Source of the DNA: Pseudomonadota bacterium
GTDB taxonomy: Bacteria; Myxococcota_A; Bradymonadia; Bradymonadales; GCA-2716585
DNA length: 64,000 nt
Direction of reading: 5' to 3'
Assembly (NCBI GenBank): GCA_005804885.1
Contig: SYOX01000130.1
Span: 1-64,000 of the forward strand
This document shows, piece by piece, positions 9,070-14,804 of this stretch; position 1 is the first letter of the stretch, and every line of letters begins with the position of its first letter. The notes below the pieces were generated by a model that saw only the letters and a list, made by a program, of their open reading frames with translations, made no database searches and was not told where the DNA came from. A program made the translations under genes and the position numbers.

Positions 9070-10035
9070 ATGACTCCGGCCCGGCTCCTGCCCTCGATCG
9101 CGTCCATCGCCGAGTACAGGCTCGTGGTTCGCGAGGCCGGGGTCTGGCTCTCCGCGATGAGGGCCATCCAGCAGCGCCACGGGCTCTCGGGCAGGCTCAA
9201 GATGTGCCCGCCGGCCTCGAACGTGGTCTTTGGCGTCGGCGCCGACCTCATCATCAAGCTCTACCCGTCGCTCTGGCGCGAGGACGAGATCCCCGACCGC
9301 CTCCTGATGGAGCACCTCGACGGGAAGCTCGCCGTGCCGACGCCTCGCCTGGTCGCCTCGGGCGAGATCGACGGCTGGCCCTACCTCGTGATGACTCGCC
9401 TGGAGGGTCAGATGCTCGGTCAGGTGTGGCGCCGGGTCCCGCCGGTCGATCAGCGGGCGATCGTCGAGCAGCTCGGGGCGCTGATGGCCCAGCTCCACGC
9501 CGCGCCGCTGGCCGGCCTCGGCGCGCTGGCCGTGGACTGGGATGCCTTCATGGCGGATCGGCGCGCCGAGTGCATCGAGAAGCAGCGCGGCTTCGGCATG
9601 ACGGAGCCCTGGCTCGATGACCTGGCCGCCTTCATCGCCGCGCTCCCGCCGCTCCACCCCCCCGCGCCGCGCTGCGTGCTGATGAGCGCCGACATCACCG
9701 CGGATCACGTCATGCTGGCCGAGCGCGGCGGGCGGTGGCGGGCGGTGGGCTTCTTCGACTTCGGGGACGCCATGATCGGCCACCACCTCTATGAGTTCGC
9801 GGCGCCGGCGGCCTTCATCACCCGAGGCAACCCCGCGCTGCTCAAGGCCCTCTTCGAGTCCTACGGCACCCCCAGCGCCGAGATCGACGAGGGCCTGTCG
9901 CGCAGGCTGGCCGGCTACGTCGTCCTGCACCGCTTCTCCAACATCCCCGCCCTGGCCCAGCGCACCGAGCGGTCGGCGCCGCTGCCCGATCTGGCCGCCT
10001 TCCTGGGCGAGACCTGCGCCCTGCCGCCCCGTTGA
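9070..10035 (+). CDS. Aminoglycoside phosphotransferase (APH) family protein
   Basis: The 321-residue product has the APH/choline-kinase fold signature. SNVVFGVGADLIIKLYP holds the ATP-binding Lys. PYLVMTRLEGQMLGQVW is the hinge. The catalytic loop reads LMSADITADHVML and the metal loop GFFDFGDAMIG. The usual HGD....N is replaced by SAD....H: the catalytic Asp stays, but the metal-binding Asn is His. The DxD-type metal loop is kept as DFGD. This looks like a distinct subfamily that is probably still active. The substrate is unknown, and antibiotic resistance should not be assumed. GAGAGG lies upstream of the ATG. The gene stands alone, followed by a small-RNA candidate. Confidence 0.82.
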   Translation: MTPARLLPSIASIAEYRLVVREAGVWLSAMRAIQQRHGLSGRLKMCPPASNVVFGVGADLIIKLYPSLWREDEIPDRLLMEHLDGKLAVPTPRLVASGEIDGWPYLVMTRLEGQMLGQVWRRVPPVDQRAIVEQLGALMAQLHAAPLAGLGALAVDWDAFMADRRAECIEKQRGFGMTEPWLDDLAAFIAALPPLHPPAPRCVLMSADITADHVMLAERGGRWRAVGFFDFGDAMIGHHLYEFAAPAAFITRGNPALLKALFESYGTPSAEIDEGLSRRLAGYVVLHRFSNIPALAQRTERSAPLPDLAAFLGETCALPPR

Positions 10036-10060
10036 CGACCCCTCTGAGGGCAGATATGCT
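10032..10060 (+). promoter_or_regulatory. Strong sigma70-type promoter of the RNA candidate
   Basis: TTGACG (10032-10037), a 17-bp spacer, TATGCT (10055-10060). It overlaps the stop codon of the APH-like gene and has no protein-coding gene downstream on its strand before the terminator at 10270. The predicted start is near 10067. Confidence 0.65.
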
Positions 10061-10066
10061 CTCCAT

Positions 10067-10270
10067 CAGGGCGATGGTCTGAAGGTAGCTTTCACTGCGG
10101 CGTTACGCCGTGGATGAGGTCAGCGCGGCTTGTCGCTGCGCGACATTCCTGCAGGAACAGCAGCCGCGCTCGCGACATGTCACGGACGCGGCTGCCGTCC
10201 TCACTGGAGGTTGGTTCCTCAAAAAATCGCCCTGGGAGCGCCGAGGTCAACGCCTCGGCGCTCTCTTTTT
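10067..10270 (+). ncRNA. Candidate structured non-coding RNA, about 200 nt
   Basis: A near-consensus promoter and a strong terminator bracket this segment, with no supported ORF inside. Long-range pairing closes it: CAGGGCGAU (10067-10075) is complementary to AUCGCCCUG (10226-10234). Inside are UGAGG/CCUCA (10115-10119 with 10199-10203), the hairpin CGGCG-UUA-CGCCG (10098-10110), and a three-way junction closed by AGCGCGGCU/AGCCGCGCU (10122-10130 with 10162-10170). That junction holds two hairpins, UGUCGC-UGC-GCGACA and UUCC-UGCA-GGAA. I do not recognise 6S, SRP, RNase P or tmRNA signatures. The length is like 6S RNA but the branching is not. Confidence 0.6.
10236..10270 (+). terminator. Rho-independent terminator of the RNA candidate
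   Basis: Perfect 11-bp stem gagcgccgagg/cctcggcgctc with a 6-base loop, followed by tctttttc. It faces the convergent DUF1697 gene, which ends 46 bp downstream. Confidence 0.9.
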
Positions 10271-10315
10271 CGAAGCGGCCGCTCTCAACGCGGCTCTTCG
10301 GCCCGGCCTGGGCGC

Positions 10316-10879
10316 TCAACGCGGCGCAGGGTGGCTCGCTGCGATGCGGCGCGCGGTGTTGACGTTCCGCACCGTCGCGGGGCCGCCCAGCGCGCGCTCA
10401 AGCTCCGCCCCCGACAGCCCCTTGACCTCCGACCCTCGGCGCTGCGCCCAGAAGACCTCCCGGCCCTCGACGCGGATCACCTCGACCTGCCCCTCCAGCG
10501 CCTTGACGCGCTCGGCGGCCTCCTGCCCGATGGCGCTCCGCGTGAAGGCCACGTAGACGTGGAAGGCCTCGGGGTCGGCGTCGAAGGTCGGGAAGTGGCG
10601 CGCCGCGGCGATCTCGGCGACCTCCTCGGCGGCGCGCACGAAGGTCTCCACCTCGTAGCCCAGGGCCTCGCGCAGCGCCCGCTCGATCCTGGCCTCCAGC
10701 GCCGCCGCGTCGCCCTCCGGCGTGTCGAAGATGACATTGCCGCTGGCGATGAAGGTCGACACCCGCTCCAGCCCCATCGCCTCGAAGGGGACCTTGAGCG
10801 CGGCCATCGTCACCCGCCGCCCGCCGACGTTGATGGCCCTCAAGAAGGCGACGTGGCGGTGGTTCTTCGTCTCTGTCAT
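10316..10879 (-). CDS. DUF1697 domain-containing protein
   Basis: The 187-residue product is typical of DUF1697: it opens with HVAFLRAINVGGRRVTMAALK, continues with STFIASGNVIFDTP, and ends with PATVRNVNTARRI. Family members are small single-domain cytoplasmic proteins of unknown function found across bacteria. Length and all signature blocks are normal. The start at 10879 (MTETKNHRHV) is chosen because the family begins there; the track start at 11446 runs through the divergent GNAT gene. No operon partner. Confidence 0.9.
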   Translation of the reverse strand: MTETKNHRHVAFLRAINVGGRRVTMAALKVPFEAMGLERVSTFIASGNVIFDTPEGDAAALEARIERALREALGYEVETFVRAAEEVAEIAAARHFPTFDADPEAFHVYVAFTRSAIGQEAAERVKALEGQVEVIRVEGREVFWAQRRGSEVKGLSGAELERALGGPATVRNVNTARRIAASHPAPR

Positions 10880-10973
10880 GAGCCCTCTCGGCGACAGCGC
10901 ACAGTTGGTTTGTGCCGGGTTCAGGCTGGCCAGTGCGCCAGGATGGCGGGATGGCATGTCCTGACGGCTCGTC

Positions 10974-11003
10974 GAGACATCGTCGCGACATCGTGGATAC
11001 AAT
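10974..11003 (+). promoter_or_regulatory. Probable promoter of the GNAT gene
   Basis: GAGACA, an 18-bp spacer, then TACAAT, 48 bp upstream of the GNAT start. The -10 is good, the -35 only four of six. Confidence 0.4.
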
Positions 11004-11050
11004 ACGATCCGATCGACATGATCAACCCGCGACTCGCGAAGGAGGTTGCG

Positions 11051-11593
11051 ATGGAGGTTGTGATCAGAGAGGCCGCCGAGGGCGACCTCGACGCGCTGTC
11101 GGCCCTGGCGTCGTTGACGTGGTCGGTGGCCTTCGGGCAGACGATCTCGCCCGAAGATCGGGCCGCGCACCTGTCTCGGCACCTGGCGCGTCCCCGCTTC
11201 GAGGAGGCGATGAGGCAGGACGTGATCCTGGTGGCGCTGGCGGCCGGGGAGATGGTCGGCTTCGTGCAATTCGGGGCCGCGCGGATCCTCCAGGCGCCGC
11301 TCTCGGGCGACGATCAGGAGATTCGTCGGCTCTATGTGCTCGCCGATCATCAGGATAATGGGATCGGGCGGCGGCTGATGGGGGAGGCGATGGCCCACCC
11401 TCGGCTTGCGCGCGCCGGGAGCGTCTGTCTGGACGTCTGGGAGCACAACGAGGGCGCGCGGCGCTTCTACGCGCGCCTGGGCTTCGAGGTGATCGGGGCG
11501 CAGCCCTTCGAGGTGGCCTCCGGGGAGGCCGCGGGGCTGGATCTGATCATGGCCCGGCTCTCTGACGCGGCCAGCGCCTCGCGGCGCGGTTGA
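11051..11593 (+). CDS. GNAT family N-acetyltransferase
   Basis: The 180-residue product has the GNAT order of motifs. An N-terminal VIREAAEGDLDALSALA is followed by MVGFVQFGA, then the acetyl-CoA pyrophosphate loop in RRLYVLADHQDNGIGRRLMGEA (a Q/DxxGxG/R type loop), and finally LDVWEHNEGARRFYARLGFEVIG. It probably transfers an acetyl group to a small molecule or protein N-terminus; the substrate cannot be read from sequence. The ATG is preceded by AAGGAGG at 6-base spacing. The next gene follows within about 25 bp and may be co-transcribed. Confidence 0.9.
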   Translation: MEVVIREAAEGDLDALSALASLTWSVAFGQTISPEDRAAHLSRHLARPRFEEAMRQDVILVALAAGEMVGFVQFGAARILQAPLSGDDQEIRRLYVLADHQDNGIGRRLMGEAMAHPRLARAGSVCLDVWEHNEGARRFYARLGFEVIGAQPFEVASGEAAGLDLIMARLSDAASASRRG

Positions 11594-11616
11594 CGGCGGG
11601 GTCAGGGCAGGGGAGG

Positions 11617-12348
11617 ATGATGGGGGCGATGAGGAGGAGGGGGAGGATGGGCGTGGAGGGCCGCGAGCGGGTGTGGACGGCGGTGGCCGTAGGGTCTGGT
11701 GGGCTCGTGATCCTGGCCGCCGTGGCCTTGCTCTTCGAGGGGGGCGAGCCGGCCCGAGCGATCGCCCCTGAGCCTGTCGCCCTTGCGCCTGTGGCCCGGG
11801 CCTCGGAGGTGCTCGCCGCGGTCGAGCGCGAGCCGGTTGATCGCGACGAGGATCGCCCCTTTGTCTCGCGGGATCGGTGCCCGGAGGCGCAGGAGGACCT
11901 GGACGGCTTTGAGGATGAGGACGGCTGCCCGGACCTCGACAACGACCAGGACGGCGTCGATGACGCCGAGGACGGCTGCCCTGGCGCCTCGGAGGATCGC
12001 AATGGCATCAACGATCGCGACGGCTGCCCTGAGCTCCTGGGGCAGAGCGGGCCGCTGGCCCGGGTCGGCGCCGCGTCGGGGGTGGGGGAGGCGAGGCGCG
12101 GGTTTCGCTTCCCGCGCCGCCGGGTGGATCTGGAGCTCCACAGAGCCGACGTGAGGGACGTGTTGAGGCTGATCGCCCGCGAGGCCGGCGTCAACATCGT
12201 CTACGGCGGCGAGGTCCAGGGCGCCGTGACGGCGTCCCTGCGAGGGGCCTTGCTGGAGGACATCTTCGTCGCGGTGCTGCGGGCGACGGGCCACGGCTTC
12301 GAGGTGACGGGCGGGATCGTCCTGGTCGAGCGCCCGGAGCGGCGTTGA
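11617..12348 (+). CDS. Membrane-anchored protein with TSP3 calcium repeats and a secretin/TonB N-terminal (STN) domain
   Basis: The product of about 243 residues starts with a basic stretch and a single hydrophobic segment (VWTAVAVGSGGLVILAAVALLF), probably a signal anchor. Thrombospondin type 3 repeats follow (about 86-145: CPEAQEDLDGFEDEDGC, DNDQDGVDDAEDGC, DRNGINDRDGC), which bind calcium in known proteins. The C-terminal STN-like domain (about 170-242: VDLELHRADVRDVLRLIAREAGVNIVYG) is normally at the start of secretins or TonB receptors. Here nothing follows it, so the protein has the docking module but no channel. Starts at TTG 11590, ATG 11617, 11620, 11629 and 11647 are possible; 11617 has GGGGAGG just upstream. 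Confidence 0.75.
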   Translation: MMGAMRRRGRMGVEGRERVWTAVAVGSGGLVILAAVALLFEGGEPARAIAPEPVALAPVARASEVLAAVEREPVDRDEDRPFVSRDRCPEAQEDLDGFEDEDGCPDLDNDQDGVDDAEDGCPGASEDRNGINDRDGCPELLGQSGPLARVGAASGVGEARRGFRFPRRRVDLELHRADVRDVLRLIAREAGVNIVYGGEVQGAVTASLRGALLEDIFVAVLRATGHGFEVTGGIVLVERPERR

Positions 12349-12388
12349 GGGCTGGCCGAGGCGCGACCGGCACCCGGCGGCGGCGATG

Positions 12389-12418
12389 TTGAGAAGCTCG
12401 ACCTGCGTCCGCTATAAG
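12389..12418 (+). promoter_or_regulatory. Promoter of the SLC12-type transporter gene
   Basis: TTGAGA (12389-12394), an 18-bp spacer, TATAAG (12413-12418), giving a leader of about 60 nt before the ATG at 12484. Confidence 0.6.
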
Positions 12419-12483
12419 AAGCTCCATGCGAAGCGCATCAGGCGCCGTGATCGGGCGCCTGGAGACAAGCTCTGAGGGATCCC

Positions 12484-14709
12484 ATGACGCGAGAGCCTGT
12501 CGAAGTCGGAGAGCCTGCGTCGAAGAACGCCTTCGGGACCTTCGGGGGGGTCTTCACCCCTTCGATCCTGACAATCCTGGGCGTGATCATGTACATGCGC
12601 TCGGGCTTCGTCACGGGTCAGGCGGGGATCTGGGCGGCGGTGCTCATCCTGCTCCTGAGCACGTCGATCACCTTCCTGACGAGCCTGTCGATCTCGGCCA
12701 TCTCGACCAATACGCGGGTCAAGGGCGGCGGCGCCTACTTCCTGATCTCGCGCTCGCTCGGGCCGGAGTTCGGCGGCGCCATCGGGCTGACGCTCTTTCT
12801 GGCCCAGGCCCTCTCGGTGCCCTTCTTCATCCTGGGCTTCGTCGAGGCCCTGATGGTCAGCTTCCCGGGCCTGGCCGAGTGGTTCGTCCCGATCGGGATG
12901 GCGACGGCCGCCGTGCTCTTCGTCGTCACTCACGTCGGCGCCTCCTGGGCCATCAAGGCCCAGTACGTGATCCTGGGCACCCTGGTGCTCTCGGTCGTGG
13001 CGCTGCTCGGAGGCGCGATAGCGCACTTTGAGGTTGCCACCTTCCAGGCGAACTGGTCGCCGGCCTACCGCGAGTCCGGGATCAACTTCTGGGTCGTCTT
13101 CGCCATCTTCTTCCCCGCCGTCACCGGCATCATGGCCGGCGTCAACATGTCCGGCGACCTGCGCGAGCCCTCGCGCTCGATCCCCTCCGGCACGCTGGCC
13201 GCCGTCGCCGTCGGCGGCCTGATCTACCTCGCCCAGATCGTCCTGACCGGCGGCGCCCAGAGCCGCGATCGGCTCGTCGATGCCCCTTACGGCAGCCTCC
13301 TTGAGCAGGCCCTGTTCGGCTTCGACTTTCTCATCGTCGCCGGCGTCTTCGCCGCCACGATCTCCTCGGCGCTCGGCTCCCTGATGGGCGCGCCGCGCGT
13401 CCTCCAGGCGCTGGCGCGCGACAACATCTTCCCCGCCCTCAAGCCCTTCGCCTTCGGCACCCTCAAGGGCGACGAGCCCCGTCGGGGCCTCTGGCTGACC
13501 TTCGGCCTCACCCTTGGGGTCCTGTGGCTGGCCGGCGGCGGCGGCGACGCCCTCAACGCCGTGGCCGCCGTCCTGTCGATGTTCTTCCTGGTCACCTACG
13601 GGATGACCAACATGGCCGCCTTCCTGGAGTCCTTCTCCGGCAACCCCTCCTTCAGGCCCCGCTTCCGCTTCTTCCACTGGAGCACGGGGCTGGCCGGGGC
13701 CGCCGGCTGCTTCACCGTGGCCTTCTTGATCGACGCCGTCGCGGCCGTCGGCGCCGTCCTGGTCACCCTCGTCACCTTCTTCTACGTCCGGCGACAGGCG
13801 CTCACCACCAGCTTCGGCGATGCCCGCCGAGGCTTCACCTACAACCGCGTTCGCACCAACCTCATCAAGCTCGCCGGCCAGACCCCTCACCCGAAGAACT
13901 GGCGCCCCACCACCCTGGTGCTGTCCGGCAACCCGATGTCGCGCCAGACCCTGAGCGCCTACGCGAGCTGGTTGGCCGGCCGCCGCGGCATCGTCACGCT
14001 GGCCGAGATCATCGTCGGGCGCTTCGAACACCTCGCCCAGACCCGCCGCGAGGCCCTCGACCGCCTGCAGCGATACATCGACGACAACGGCGTCAACGCC
14101 TTCCCCGAGGTCATCGTCTCCGAGTCCCTCGACGACGGCATGTCCCATCTCATCCAGTGCCACTCCATCGGCCCCATCAAGCCCAACCTGCTGATCCTCG
14201 GCTGGAGCCGTCAGGGCCGCGCGGCCTCCTTCAACACCTTGCTGCGCATGGCCGGCGATCTGGGCGTCAGCCAGGTCATCGTCAACGACCGCGGGCTGCC
14301 CAAGGGTCAGAACCGGCGGATCGACATCTGGTGGCGCGGCGAGCGCAATGGCTCCTTGATGCTGATCCTGGCCTACCTGCTGACCGCCAACTGGGCCTGG
14401 AACCAGGCCAGGATCCGCATCCTGCGCATCTCCAGCCCCGACGAGAACCCCGACAAGAGCCGCCGCGACCTGCTGGAGCTCGCCAGCGCCGCCCGGATCA
14501 GCGTCACCACCCTCATCGTCGAGCCCCTGGCGACGGTCCAGCTCACCATCAAGACCCACTCCTCGGACGCCTCCGTCGTCCTGCTCGGCTTCCAGACCCC
14601 CTCGGCCGAGGACGACGAGGCCTTCCAGGCCCGCTACGACGCCCTGCTCGAAGCCCTGCCCACCACCTTGCTGATCTGGTCCAACGGCGAGGCCGACCTG
14701 CTGGCCTGA
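12484..14709 (+). CDS. Cation-chloride cotransporter-like permease (SLC12/APC superfamily)
   Basis: The 741-residue product resembles animal NKCC/KCC-type transporters more than ordinary amino-acid permeases. Matching blocks include GVFTPSILTILGVIMYMRSGFVTGQAG, RVKGGGAYFLISRSLGPEFGGAIG, FFPAVTGIMAGVNMSGDLREPSRSIPSGTL and SSALGSLMGAPRVLQALARD. About twelve membrane segments occupy residues 25-430. The remaining 300 residues form a cytoplasmic domain like that of SLC12 proteins. It probably moves chloride with Na+ and/or K+; the ion set cannot be fixed from sequence. Bacterial members are uncommon but known. The gene has its own promoter and a GAGGG site before the ATG. Confidence 0.85.
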   Translation: MTREPVEVGEPASKNAFGTFGGVFTPSILTILGVIMYMRSGFVTGQAGIWAAVLILLLSTSITFLTSLSISAISTNTRVKGGGAYFLISRSLGPEFGGAIGLTLFLAQALSVPFFILGFVEALMVSFPGLAEWFVPIGMATAAVLFVVTHVGASWAIKAQYVILGTLVLSVVALLGGAIAHFEVATFQANWSPAYRESGINFWVVFAIFFPAVTGIMAGVNMSGDLREPSRSIPSGTLAAVAVGGLIYLAQIVLTGGAQSRDRLVDAPYGSLLEQALFGFDFLIVAGVFAATISSALGSLMGAPRVLQALARDNIFPALKPFAFGTLKGDEPRRGLWLTFGLTLGVLWLAGGGGDALNAVAAVLSMFFLVTYGMTNMAAFLESFSGNPSFRPRFRFFHWSTGLAGAAGCFTVAFLIDAVAAVGAVLVTLVTFFYVRRQALTTSFGDARRGFTYNRVRTNLIKLAGQTPHPKNWRPTTLVLSGNPMSRQTLSAYASWLAGRRGIVTLAEIIVGRFEHLAQTRREALDRLQRYIDDNGVNAFPEVIVSESLDDGMSHLIQCHSIGPIKPNLLILGWSRQGRAASFNTLLRMAGDLGVSQVIVNDRGLPKGQNRRIDIWWRGERNGSLMLILAYLLTANWAWNQARIRILRISSPDENPDKSRRDLLELASAARISVTTLIVEPLATVQLTIKTHSSDASVVLLGFQTPSAEDDEAFQARYDALLEALPTTLLIWSNGEADLLA

Positions 14710-14804
14710 TGCCGACCCCCTTGCGTCGAGGCGCGCGGCGGGTGATCGGCGAAGAGCCCGCCGTCGGGCCGAGCGGTCCCCTCGCTGGAGCCCTGGCGGC
14801 GGCG

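Noticed and set aside
9070-10035. Antibiotic-resistance gene call for the APH-family protein
   Set aside because: The catalytic loop differs from resistance enzymes and the context is chromosomal with no mobile element; only the fold is supported.
10067-10270. 6S, SRP, RNase P or tmRNA gene
   Set aside because: None of their signature sequences is present, and the branched fold does not match the 6S rod. Kept as an unclassified RNA candidate.
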